A DNA stretch of 8,320 bases from Gammaproteobacteria bacterium (GTDB lineage Bacteria > Pseudomonadota > Gammaproteobacteria > HK1), in contig JAJECB010000382.1 of NCBI GenBank assembly GCA_022822245.1, positions 1-8,320 of the forward strand, in the 5' to 3' direction. Below are positions 1 to 8,223 of this stretch, piece after piece; the first letter of the stretch is position 1, and each line of letters starts with the position of its first letter. A program made the translations under genes and the position numbers. Below the pieces are notes generated by a model. That model was given only the letters and a program-made list of their open reading frames with translations, did no database searches and was not told the origin of the DNA.

Positions 1-344
1 AGGAGCGCCGTCGCTGCGTCGAAGGGCGGCCGGTAGCGCACGAAGTTACCGTAGCGGTCCACCATGTACGCCAGGATCTCCTCGTCCGAGCGCCCCGCCC
101 GGAGCATCTCGTCGACCCGTTCCCGCAGGTCTCGGGCGAGCTCCGCGTTCGAGTCCGCGATGCTCTGGTTCTGGCAGACGAGACAGCGGATCTCCCCGAC
201 GAGCCCCCGGTACCGCTCCGCGAGCTCGGACGTGGGAAAGGAGCGGGGCTCGATGGCGAGCGCCGGGGGGAGGGCGGTCGCCAGCCAGCCGGCCGCGAGG
301 AGCACCGCGGCCGCGAGCCGCCACCGGCTTCGTTTCGTTCCCAT
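1..344 (-). CDS. ccmH: Cytochrome c-type biogenesis protein CcmH (partial, C-terminus off the left edge)
   Basis: Periplasmic, membrane-anchored thiol oxidoreductase of the System I cytochrome c maturation pathway; it works with CcmG to reduce the apocytochrome CXXCH cysteines before haem attachment. The 114 visible residues begin MGTKRSRW, followed by a hydrophobic signal peptide or anchor (about residues 10-30, ending PPALA). The family core is IRCLVCQNQSIADSNAELA, with the redox pair C54 and C57, then the helical stretch ARDLRERVDEML and the typical YMVDRYGNFVRYRPPF. The expected C-terminal membrane segment lies outside the window, so this is an edge truncation and not decay. The ATG at 344 is preceded by GGGGGAGG about 11 nt upstream. 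It lies 56 bp downstream of cueR on the same strand, with no terminator visible between them, and is separated from ccmG by the cueR/copA pair. Identification is from recognised family motifs. Confidence 0.95.
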   Translation of the reverse strand, partial: MGTKRSRWRLAAAVLLAAGWLATALPPALAIEPRSFPTSELAERYRGLVGEIRCLVCQNQSIADSNAELARDLRERVDEMLRAGRSDEEILAYMVDRYGNFVRYRPPFDAATAL

Positions 345-400
345 CGGGGTGGAAACCTCCCCCATTCCGCCTGGCAAGAGAAGGGATCGCGAGCCGCGCG

Positions 401-814
401 TCAGGCGACTGCCTTCTTCGCGCCCGGCCCGCCGCCCGCGAGATCGTCGATGATGGGACATTCCGGGCGATCGTCCCCGTGGCAACGCTCCACGAGCTGC
501 CCCAGCACTAGCCGCATGCTCTCGAGCTCGGCGAGCTTGCGATCGATCCGCGCGAGGTGCTCCTCGGCGACGCGCTTCACGTCCGCGCTCGTCCGCCGCC
601 GGTCCTCGTAGAGGGCGAGGAGGGCGCGGCAGTCCTCGATGGAGAACCCGAGCGAGCGCGCCCGGGCGAGGAACACGAGCTTGTGAAGGTCCGCGTCCCC
701 GAAGTCGCGATATCCGTTCGCGCTCCGATGTGGCCGCACCAGCCCGATGTCTTCGTAGTAGCGGATCGTCTTCGGCGGGAGTCCGCTCCGCTCGGCCGCA
801 TTTCCGATGTTCAT
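401..814 (-). CDS. cueR: MerR-family Cu(I)-responsive transcriptional regulator CueR (HmrR-type)
   Basis: Cytoplasmic metal sensor that activates the copper-efflux gene copA by distorting a promoter with an over-long spacer. The protein has 137 residues, the normal family size. An N-terminal MerR helix-turn-helix and wing cover residues 1 to about 40 (MNIGNAAERSGLPPKTIRYY, then GLVRPHRSANGYRDF), followed by a dimerisation helix at about 80-110 and the metal-binding loop CHGDDRPECPII. C111 and C119, seven residues apart, match E. coli CueR C112 and C120, and S76 in TSADVKR matches CueR S77, the residue associated with monovalent-ion sensing; the offset of one is a single-residue difference in the wing. 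These residues argue for Cu(I), possibly Ag(I) or Au(I), rather than Zn(II) or Hg(II). The ATG at 814 has GGGAG about 9 nt upstream. It is divergent from copA and co-directional with ccmH. Confidence 0.95.
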   Translation of the reverse strand: MNIGNAAERSGLPPKTIRYYEDIGLVRPHRSANGYRDFGDADLHKLVFLARARSLGFSIEDCRALLALYEDRRRTSADVKRVAEEHLARIDRKLAELESMRLVLGQLVERCHGDDRPECPIIDDLAGGGPGAKKAVA

Positions 815-856
815 GGCAGAGAGCTCCCGGTTCCGGGCCCGCGAATGTGGGGCGCC

Positions 857-887
857 TTGACCCTCCAGTCACGGGAAGCTCTATGTT
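857..887 (+). promoter_or_regulatory. CueR-controlled copA promoter: -35, 19-bp spacer, -10, with dyad operator
   Basis: A -35 element TTGACC (857-862) and a -10 element TATGTT (882-887) are separated by exactly 19 bp, the over-long spacer typical of promoters activated by MerR-family proteins. Within it, ACCCTCC (860-866), 7 nt, and GGAAGCT (874-880) form an imperfect dyad (5 of 7 positions symmetric) that closely resembles the CueR box ACCTTCC-N7-GGAAGGT. It sits between divergent cueR and copA. Transcription should start around 893-895. The spacing and dyad are read directly; regulation by the adjacent CueR is inferred from family knowledge. Confidence 0.88.
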
Positions 888-917
888 GCACCATTGCCGG
901 TGGATTTCAACTGCACG

Positions 918-3278
<2,361 letters not shown>

Positions 3279-3415
3279 CCGGCGGCAGATATCCCGGGAG
3301 CGGGGGCTTCCAGCTCGCGTCAAGCTCACGATAGCGTCGCAGCGAGCACCGTCCGGGGGCAGGGATGCCGGCGAACCTGGTAGTCCCACCGGCCCGGGCC
3401 GAGCCTGGTACGCAA
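3279..3415. other. Intergenic gap between convergent copA and ccmG, no clear terminator
   Basis: This 137-bp gap separates the ends of two convergent genes. It contains short GC palindromes such as GGCCCGGGCC and a repeated CCTGGTA, but no stem followed by a T-run on either strand. Termination here is probably Rho-dependent or uses a signal not visible by eye. No gene is supported. Confidence 0.5.
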
Positions 3416-3949
3416 TCAGGAACCCGAGTCCGCCCGAAGCCGGAGGAGGAGGGGGCGGATCGTCTCCTCCCAGTCCTCCTCCGTGATCGGTCCGATGTGC
3501 TTGTGGGCGATCCGCCCTTCGCGGTCGATGACGAAGGTCTCCGGCACGCCGTACACGCCGAGATCCAGGCCGACCTTGCCGTCCAGGTCGTGGCCGCTCC
3601 GGCGGTAGGGGTCCCCGAAGCGATCGAGCCACTGCATCGCGTCCGCCCGCTCGTCCTTGTAGTTCAGGCCGTAGATCGGAACCTCGCCGGAGGCGGCGAG
3701 CCGGAGGAAGAGCGGGTGCTCGGCCCGGCACGCCGCGCACCAGCTCGCCCACACGTTGAGCAGGCTCGGCGCCTCTCCGAGATCGTCCGACCGGAGCTCG
3801 CCCCGCGGCACCCCGGGGAGCGCGAAATCGGGGAGGGGCCGCCCCAGCAGCGGAGACGCGACCACTCCCGGATTGCGCTCGAGCCCGGCGTAGAGCAGCC
3901 CCGCGAGCGCCGCGAAGAGGGCGAGCGGGACGAGGAACGAGACCTTCAT
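3416..3949 (-). CDS. ccmG: Thiol:disulfide interchange protein CcmG (DsbE), cytochrome c maturation
   Basis: Membrane-anchored periplasmic thioredoxin-like protein that supplies reducing power for the apocytochrome c haem-binding cysteines. It has 177 residues, normal for the family. There is an N-terminal membrane anchor (about 4-22, VSFLVPLALFAALAGLLY), a linker ending in GRPLPDFALPG, and the active site NVWASWCAACRAEHP with C71 and C74. The cis-proline loop GVYGVPETFVID (131-142) is diagnostic of DsbE/CcmG, and HIGPITEEDW follows near the C-terminus. The residue pair between the cysteines is Ala-Ala instead of the more common Pro-Thr type. The ATG at 3949 is chosen because it begins the hydrophobic anchor; upstream in-frame codons add an unlikely Pro/Gly/Ala-rich extension. 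A perfect 8-bp GC stem lies just upstream. ccmG is detached from ccmF by about 2.3 kb and from ccmH by about 3.1 kb. Confidence 0.95.
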   Translation of the reverse strand: MKVSFLVPLALFAALAGLLYAGLERNPGVVASPLLGRPLPDFALPGVPRGELRSDDLGEAPSLLNVWASWCAACRAEHPLFLRLAASGEVPIYGLNYKDERADAMQWLDRFGDPYRRSGHDLDGKVGLDLGVYGVPETFVIDREGRIAHKHIGPITEEDWEETIRPLLLRLRADSGS

Positions 3950-3955
3950 TCCCGG

Positions 3956-3979
3956 CCCCCCGCGTCCGGGAGCGGGGGG
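3956..3979 (-). promoter_or_regulatory. GC-rich stem-loop in the leader immediately before ccmG
   Basis: On the ccmG strand, CCCCCCGC pairs perfectly with GCGGGGGG across an 8-nt loop. The 3' arm ends 6 nt before the ATG at 3949 and contains the only G-rich tract that could serve as a ribosome binding site. The structure is seen in the sequence. That it masks the ribosome site and lowers translation is inference; in DNA this GC-rich such stems also arise by chance. Confidence 0.4.
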
Positions 3980-4100
3980 ATGCGCCGCCTCCGGGCATCG
4001 AAGCGCCGCGGCGCCTGCTCCCGGCCGGGGCATTCGAGACCGGCTCCGCCCGCATCGGGTGGCGTCCGGGCGCCCGTTCGTCCGATACCGATGGGCGCGT

Positions 4101-4907
4101 TCACGCCGACGCGAAGGTGTCGAGGCCGGCGCGGAGCAGGGCGTTGAACGCGTCCGGACCCTCCACGTTCGAGAAGTGGCGCAGGTCCTCGATCACGCGC
4201 AGCTCGGCACCGGGGATCCCGTCGCGGATTTCCTCCGCGTGAGAGACCGGCGTCACCGTATCGCCGCCCGCGGCGATGATCCGCGTCGGTACCCGGATCC
4301 GGTGAAGCAAGGGCCGCCAGGCGAGGTCGGCAACCGCCGACGTGCCCCCGAGATACCCCGCGACCGGGGTCCGCACGAAGACGTCGCGGATCGCACGGTA
4401 TCCGGGCCCCTCCGCGTCGACGAAGGCATCGGTGAACCAGAGCCGCCTGGTCATCTCCCACACCGGTTCCATTCCCCCTTCGCGAACGACCGCCTGTCGC
4501 TCCTTCACCCAGTCCCGGTACCAGGGGGTGGACCACGAGGTCGTGTTGCAGAGGGTGAGGGACGCGATTCGTTCCGGGCGGTGGATGCCGAGCCCCTGGC
4601 CGATCATTCCCCCGGTGGAGATGCCGATCCAGTGCACCCGGTCGAGGCCGAGCGCGTCCATCAGGCCGACCGCGTCCGCGACGAACTCCGCGAGCGTGTA
4701 CGGCCCGGGCGGTGCGTCGGTGTCGCCGTGGCCGCGCCAGTCGTAACGGAGCAGGCGGTAGCGGTCCGCGAGGGCGGGCACCTGCGGATCCCAGATCCGG
4801 TGGCTCGTTCCCATCGCGTGCGCCATCATCGCCACCGGTCCGTCCGGGTCGCCGTCCCACCGATACGCGATCTCGATGTCGCCGACCCGGATCCGCTCGA
4901 CACCCAT
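4101..4907 (-). CDS. Alpha/beta hydrolase, PcaD-like (3-oxoadipate enol-lactonase family)
   Basis: Probably a soluble hydrolase of 268 residues. The closest recognisable pattern is PcaD, which opens 3-oxoadipate enol-lactone in the beta-ketoadipate pathway. Visible elements are the oxyanion region HAMGTSHRIWDPQVPAL (30-46), the strand-turn RYDWRGHGDTD (54-64), the nucleophile elbow GISTGGMIGQ with Ser97, the acid Asp216 in GGDTVTP and the His244 of RHFSNVEGPDAFN, so the catalytic triad is complete. The ATG at 4907 is preferred because family homology starts at once (MGVERIRVGDIEIAY); an in-frame ATG at 4976 lies inside hicB. The start is only 4 nt after the hicB stop, with a weak GGTGA ribosome site, so translation may be coupled. 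No other pca gene is in the window, so the real substrate is uncertain; a related esterase or lactonase is possible. Confidence 0.88.
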   Translation of the reverse strand: MGVERIRVGDIEIAYRWDGDPDGPVAMMAHAMGTSHRIWDPQVPALADRYRLLRYDWRGHGDTDAPPGPYTLAEFVADAVGLMDALGLDRVHWIGISTGGMIGQGLGIHRPERIASLTLCNTTSWSTPWYRDWVKERQAVVREGGMEPVWEMTRRLWFTDAFVDAEGPGYRAIRDVFVRTPVAGYLGGTSAVADLAWRPLLHRIRVPTRIIAAGGDTVTPVSHAEEIRDGIPGAELRVIEDLRHFSNVEGPDAFNALLRAGLDTFASA

Positions 4908-4911
4908 ATCG

Positions 4912-5130
4912 TCACCGGGCGGCGGCCACGTCGACGATGGTTGCCGTGCAATGCGGTTCCGGTACGGGCTCACCATGTTCGCGCAAGCTCTCGATGTGAA
5001 AAAGGATTGCCCTCCTCATCTCGCTGACCGCCTCTTCTCTGGTCGCTCCGGTCGCCACGCAACCGGGCAGATCGGGCGCGTAGACGGCAAAGTTCGCCGG
5101 AGACTCTTCGATGACGATGGTGTATCGCAT
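4912..5130 (-). CDS. hicB: HicB-family type II antitoxin (short form)
   Basis: Antitoxin that binds and blocks the HicA mRNA interferase. It has 72 residues: MRYTIVIEESPANFAVYAPDLPGCVATGATREEAVSEM and on to LREHGEPVPEP. The strand pattern, the DLPGCVATG turn, the helix REEAVSEMRRAILFHIESL and the GEPVPEP tail are the HicB core fold. It stops after the core, so the C-terminal helix-turn-helix or ribbon-helix-helix DNA-binding domain of longer HicB proteins is absent. That form is common, but it makes direct autoregulation by HicB alone uncertain. ATG 5130 is chosen on family homology, with AAGGAG ending 11 nt upstream; a GTG at 5142 would add four residues. The hicA frame ends 8 nt upstream and the hydrolase starts 4 nt downstream, so all three could be one transcript. 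Confidence 0.92.
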   Translation of the reverse strand: MRYTIVIEESPANFAVYAPDLPGCVATGATREEAVSEMRRAILFHIESLREHGEPVPEPHCTATIVDVAAAR

Positions 5131-5138
5131 CTCCTCTT

Positions 5139-5324
5139 TCACTCCTTCAGTCCCGCCTGTTTCATGACGCTGGCCCATGTACCCCTCGGAAGGTCGTCGC
5201 CCGGCTTGCCCGCAATCGTCACGGTTCCGGGTTTTTCCGGGTGACGGAACTGGCGATGGCTCCCTCTGGTTCGAGCCAGCGACCATCCGTCTCGCTCCAC
5301 CAGGCGAATCGCATCGCGGACCTT
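5139..5324 (-). CDS. hicA: HicA-family mRNA interferase toxin, no canonical start codon visible
   Basis: HicA toxins are small double-stranded-RNA-binding-fold ribonucleases that cleave mRNA. This unbroken 61-codon frame reads KVRDAIRLVERDGWSLARTR, then GSHRQFRHPEKPGTVTIAGK, then PGDDLPRGTWASVMKQAGLK and a final Glu. It matches the whole family, including the catalytic His of GSHRQF (His23 counted from the first Lys) and the GTW...KQAGLK tail. It ends at TGA 5139-5141, directly before hicB. Relatives start with ATG just before KVR, but here that codon is CCC (5325-5327). Upstream in frame there is no ATG, GTG or TTG before a TAG at about 5383. The first usable codon inside is GTG at 5300, which would give 53 residues and remove most of the first helix. 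So the gene is either start-defective, uses a non-standard start, or makes a shortened protein. Domain assignment is strong; expression is uncertain. Confidence 0.78.
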   Translation of the reverse strand, partial: KVRDAIRLVERDGWSLARTRGSHRQFRHPEKPGTVTIAGKPGDDLPRGTWASVMKQAGLKE

Positions 5325-5460
5325 GGGGCTCGGGTCGAGTCGGGGATCAACAGGTACGGATTCGGGCGGATTCCAGCCAGTCTAAACCGGACCGAGACCT
5401 TGGTGTGGGCGGGACCGGTCGTTCGGGCGCGCACCGCCCGCGCACGAGCACTGCGTCACC

Positions 5461-5489
5461 TTGTCGGGCAGGTAGCGAGCGGCTAGCCT
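5461..5489 (+). promoter_or_regulatory. Possible sigma-70-type promoter for the GNAT gene
   Basis: TTGTCG (5461-5466) and TAGCCT (5484-5489) are spaced by 17 bp and lie 32 nt upstream of the acetyltransferase ATG at 5521. Both hexamers match the consensus only partly, so this is the best candidate in the 196-bp divergent gap between hicA and this gene, not a firm call. On the other strand, TTTAGA (5381-5386) could be a -10 for hicA, but no convincing -35 is seen. Confidence 0.3.
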
Positions 5490-5520
5490 TCGCCGTTCCA
5501 CGCTACGGGTTCGCTGCGAG

Positions 5521-5997
5521 ATGGTGGAGTCCAATCCGCGCCAGTCAGTCGTGACGAGGATTGCGGTTGCCGAGGACGCGGCGACGCTCGCCGGGTTCAA
5601 CCGGGCGATGGCGCTCGAGACGGAGGCGAAGTCCCTGCCGATGGAGACCCTTCTCCCGGCGGTGCAAACCGTGCTGCGCGATCCCCGCCACGGCTTCTAC
5701 GTCGTCGCCGACTCGGGGAGCGGGATCGCGGGCTCTCTCCTCGTCACCTTCGAGTGGAGCGACTGGCGAAACGGCCGGATGTGGTGGATCCAGAGCGTGT
5801 ACGTGCGCCCCGCTCACCGCCGCCGGGGCGTCTATCGCGCGTTGCACGAAGCGGTCCGCGAGCGGGCCCGGGCGGCCGGCGACGTGGTCGGGGTCCGGCT
5901 CTACGTCGAGCGCGAGAACGTCGCCGCGCAACGGACCTACGCCGCGCTCGGCATGAGCGAGACCCCCTATCGCATCTACGAGGAGATGCTGGACTGA
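5521..5997 (+). CDS. GNAT-family N-acetyltransferase
   Basis: Transfers an acetyl group from acetyl-CoA to an amine of unknown substrate; probably cytosolic. It has 158 residues. The N-terminal strand and helix TRIAVAEDAATLAGFNRAMA are typical of the family. Residues 58-78 (GFYVVADSGSGIAGSLLVTF) form central strands. WWIQSVYVRPAHRRRGVYRAL (88-108) is the acetyl-CoA-binding motif A, with RRRGVY standing in for the usual RxxGxG/A loop. LYVERENVAAQRTYAALGM (127-145) is motif B, including the asparagine and the late tyrosine of the family. ATG 5521 is used, but no good ribosome site precedes it, and the GTG at 5551 (giving MTRIAVAEDA) fits the family start equally well. It is the only gene besides copA on the plus strand, divergent from hicA and convergent with ccmF. 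The sequence does not identify the substrate. Confidence 0.88.
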   Translation: MVESNPRQSVVTRIAVAEDAATLAGFNRAMALETEAKSLPMETLLPAVQTVLRDPRHGFYVVADSGSGIAGSLLVTFEWSDWRNGRMWWIQSVYVRPAHRRRGVYRALHEAVRERARAAGDVVGVRLYVERENVAAQRTYAALGMSETPYRIYEEMLD

Positions 5998-6032
5998 CGC
6001 ACGACCCCGGTCGGTCGGGAGCGGCGCGGCCA

Positions 6033-6221
6033 GCCCGGAAAAATCACCGATTTTCGTCGCGAGGGCGCGGAGATGCCGCTGTGACAAGGCGCACGGACCG
6101 AAAGAGCGCTTCGCGCTGCTGAAGGCGTAGTCGACACTACGGTGAAGCGGCTTGAGGGAGTACGCCTTGTCACAGCGAGCAGATCCGCGTCCGTAGCAGG
6201 AAATCGGTGATTTTTCCGGGC
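6033..6221. repeat. 189-bp symmetric inverted-repeat element between convergent GNAT and ccmF genes
   Basis: Two pairs of perfect inverted arms share one centre near 6127. The outer arms are 21 bp (6033-6053 and 6201-6221; core CGGAAAAATCACCGATTT) and the inner arms are 15 bp (6077-6091 and 6163-6177; CGCTGTGACAAGGCG). Both sides have 23-nt spacers, themselves related (shared CGCGGA). Each outer arm also holds a small palindrome, AAATC-ACC-GATTT. The interior has hairpins AGCGC-TTC-GCGCT (6105-6117) and CGTAGT-CGAC-ACTACG (6126-6141). It contains no convincing gene. Its right end lies 16 bp from the ccmF stop. It may be a MITE-like or other dispersed intergenic repeat, or act as a bidirectional terminator or mRNA-stabilising structure. 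No clear target duplication was found. Confidence 0.85.
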
Positions 6222-6237
6222 CAGGTCGACGCGGGGT

Positions 6238-8223
6238 TCAGCGAGGCTCGGGGTCGGGTGCCGCAGGGTCTTTCGCGAGGAGCGTGCGAAGCGGGTCGTC
6301 GTGGCCCGCGGCGGTCGCCCGACGCCGGTAGCGCCGGTCCGTCGCGGCGAGGACGCCGCCGAGGGCCATGAGGATCGCCCCGAGCCAGATCCAGCGTACG
6401 AACGGTTTGTAGTGCAGCCGAACGGACCACGCCCCGTCGCCGAGCGGCTCGCCGAGGGCGGCGTAGAGGTCGCGGGTGAGGCCGGGGTCGATCCCGGCCT
6501 CCGTCATCGGCTGCGACTGGCTGAAGTAGGTGCGCTTCTCGGGGGTGAGGCGGGCGACCGGACGCCCCTTCCGGGTGACTTCGATCTCTCCCTGGACCGC
6601 CCGGTAGTTCGGGCCCGCGACGTCGCGCACCCCCCGGAAACGGAACTCGTGGCCGGAGACGGTGGCGGACTCGCCGGGGGCGAGCCGCACGACCTCTTCC
6701 ACCTCCAGAACGGTGACGAAGCACACCCCGGCGAGCGAGACCGCGAACCCCACGTGGGCGAGGCTCATTCCGAGGAACCCGCGCGGCAGGCGAAGGAGGT
6801 CGCGCGGGCGCCGCACCCGTGCCGCGACCGCTCGGAGGGTCGAGCACGCGATCCACAGGGCGAGGCCTGCCCCGAGCGCCGCCGCCGCCGAGTGCGCGAG
6901 GAGGGCGGCGGCGATGGCCCCGGCCGCCGCGGCCACGAAGACCGCTGCGAGGAGCCGGGCGAGCCGGGCGGCCCGATCCCGCTTCCAGCGCGCCAGCATC
7001 CCGAATGCGAGGACTCCCGCGAGGGGGACCATGAGGGGAACGAAGACCCGATCGAAGTACGGGCGGCCGACCGAGATCTGCCCGAGCCCGAGGCTGTCGA
7101 GCAGCAGGGGATAGAGGGTGCCGAGGAGGACCGCGGCGGCGGCGGCGGTGAGCAGCACGTTGTTCGCGAGGAGCATCGTCTCGCGCGAGAGAATCGCGAA
7201 GCGCCCGACCCCCGCGACGCGCCCCGCCCGCCACGCGTAGAGCGCGAGCGCGCCCCCCACCACGAGAGCGAGGAAGGCAAGGATGAAGACGCCCCGTGCG
7301 GGGTCGCTCGCGAACGCGTGCACCGAGACGAGCACCCCGGAGCGCACGATGAAGGTGCCGAGGAGGCTCAGGGAAAACCCGAAGATCGCGAGCAGCACGG
7401 TCCACGCCTTGAACGCGTCGCGCTTCTCCGCAACCGCGAGCGAGTGGATGAGGGCGGTGGCGACGAGCCACGGAATGAAGGACGCGTTCTCCACCGGGTC
7501 CCAGAACCACCACCCGCCCCACCCGAGCTCGTAGTAGGCCCACCAGCTCCCGCCCGCGATTCCGAGGGTGAGGAAGGTCCAGGCGACGGTGGTCCACGGC
7601 CGGGTCCAGCGGGTCCAGGCCGCGTCGACCCGACCCTCCGCGAGGGCCGCGACCGCGAACGCGAAGGGGACCGCGAGCCCCACGTAGCCCATGTAGAGGA
7701 TCGGGGGATGGACGATGAGGCCGACGTCCTGGAGGAGGGGGTTGAGGTCGCGCCCCGCGAGCGTGGCGGGGAGGAGGCGGGCGAAGGGGTTGGAGGTGAA
7801 GAGCATGAAGCAGAGGAACCCGGCCGCGATGAAACCGAGGACCGCGAGGACCCGCGCCGAGACCTCGGGCGGGAGGCTCCGGCTCTTCGCCGCGACCGCG
7901 AGGGTCCAGCCGCTGAGGATGAGCGACCAGAGGAGGAGCGAGCCTTCGTGGGCCCCCCACACGGCCGCGATCCGGTAGTGAAGGGGAAGGAGCGCGCTCG
8001 AGTTCGTGGCGACGTAGAGCACCGAGAAGTCGTTCGCCGCGAACGCCCACGCGAGGCACGTGAAGGCGAGGAGGTGGAACACGAAGAGCCCCGCCGCAGC
8101 GCTCGGGGCGACCGCCATCCAGCGCAGATCGCCCCGCCCCGCGCCCGCGAAGGGGGCCACCGCGAGGACGAGGGCAGTGAGGAGCGCGAGGATGAGCGCG
8201 AAGTGCCCGAGCTCGGGGATCAT
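6238..8223 (-). CDS. ccmF: Cytochrome c haem lyase subunit CcmF
   Basis: Large inner-membrane protein that takes haem from holo-CcmE and, with CcmH, joins it to apocytochrome c. It has 661 residues, full family length, with many hydrophobic segments throughout. The tryptophan-rich WWD haem-handling domain (about 224-252) reads GGSWWAYYELGWGGWWFWDP followed by VENASFIPWL. Conserved histidines are present: H172 in IVHPPILYMGY, H260 in TALIHSLAV, H302 in SVHAFASDP and H490 in SLAHVGFAV, matching the periplasmic and transmembrane haem-ligand histidines known in CcmF. The C-terminal periplasmic part includes GLTRDLYAALGEPLGDGAWS, then a last membrane helix (about 610-627) and a charged tail. The ATG at 8223 overlaps the ccmE stop as ATGA, so translation is probably coupled. 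Downstream, ccmG would normally follow at once, but here about 2.3 kb of unrelated genes intervene. Confidence 0.97.
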   Translation of the reverse strand: MIPELGHFALILALLTALVLAVAPFAGAGRGDLRWMAVAPSAAAGLFVFHLLAFTCLAWAFAANDFSVLYVATNSSALLPLHYRIAAVWGAHEGSLLLWSLILSGWTLAVAAKSRSLPPEVSARVLAVLGFIAAGFLCFMLFTSNPFARLLPATLAGRDLNPLLQDVGLIVHPPILYMGYVGLAVPFAFAVAALAEGRVDAAWTRWTRPWTTVAWTFLTLGIAGGSWWAYYELGWGGWWFWDPVENASFIPWLVATALIHSLAVAEKRDAFKAWTVLLAIFGFSLSLLGTFIVRSGVLVSVHAFASDPARGVFILAFLALVVGGALALYAWRAGRVAGVGRFAILSRETMLLANNVLLTAAAAAVLLGTLYPLLLDSLGLGQISVGRPYFDRVFVPLMVPLAGVLAFGMLARWKRDRAARLARLLAAVFVAAAAGAIAAALLAHSAAAALGAGLALWIACSTLRAVAARVRRPRDLLRLPRGFLGMSLAHVGFAVSLAGVCFVTVLEVEEVVRLAPGESATVSGHEFRFRGVRDVAGPNYRAVQGEIEVTRKGRPVARLTPEKRTYFSQSQPMTEAGIDPGLTRDLYAALGEPLGDGAWSVRLHYKPFVRWIWLGAILMALGGVLAATDRRYRRRATAAGHDDPLRTLLAKDPAAPDPEPR

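Noticed and set aside
826..837. CCCGG-TT-CCGGG dyad in the cueR leader
   Set aside because: A 2-nt loop is too tight for a good hairpin, and short GC palindromes are expected often at this base composition.
3365..5027. Long plus-strand frames opposite ccmG and the hydrolase (3365-4147 and 4059-5027)
   Set aside because: Both are antisense to genes with complete catalytic motifs, and their translations have no recognisable family features.
5219..5434. A 71-codon minus-strand frame starting MRARTTGPAH, overlapping the hicA frame
   Set aside because: It has no recognisable domain, and the overlapping frame gives a clear HicA protein. It was considered as a frameshifted HicA N-terminus, but HicA homology is already complete in the other frame.
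5325..5520. Possible RNA gene or attachment site in the hicA-GNAT gap
   Set aside because: No tRNA-like cloverleaf, CCA end or flanking direct repeats could be found; only weak promoter-like hexamers are seen.
6033..6221. CRISPR array or simple intrinsic terminator
   Set aside because: The repeats are inverted and only paired, not evenly spaced direct repeats, and the 189-bp nested layout is much larger than a single stem plus T-run.
6170..8059. A 629-codon minus-strand frame in another phase of ccmF
   Set aside because: It is Arg/Pro-rich with no membrane segments or motifs, and a frame shadow of CcmF; its end only reads through the inverted repeat.
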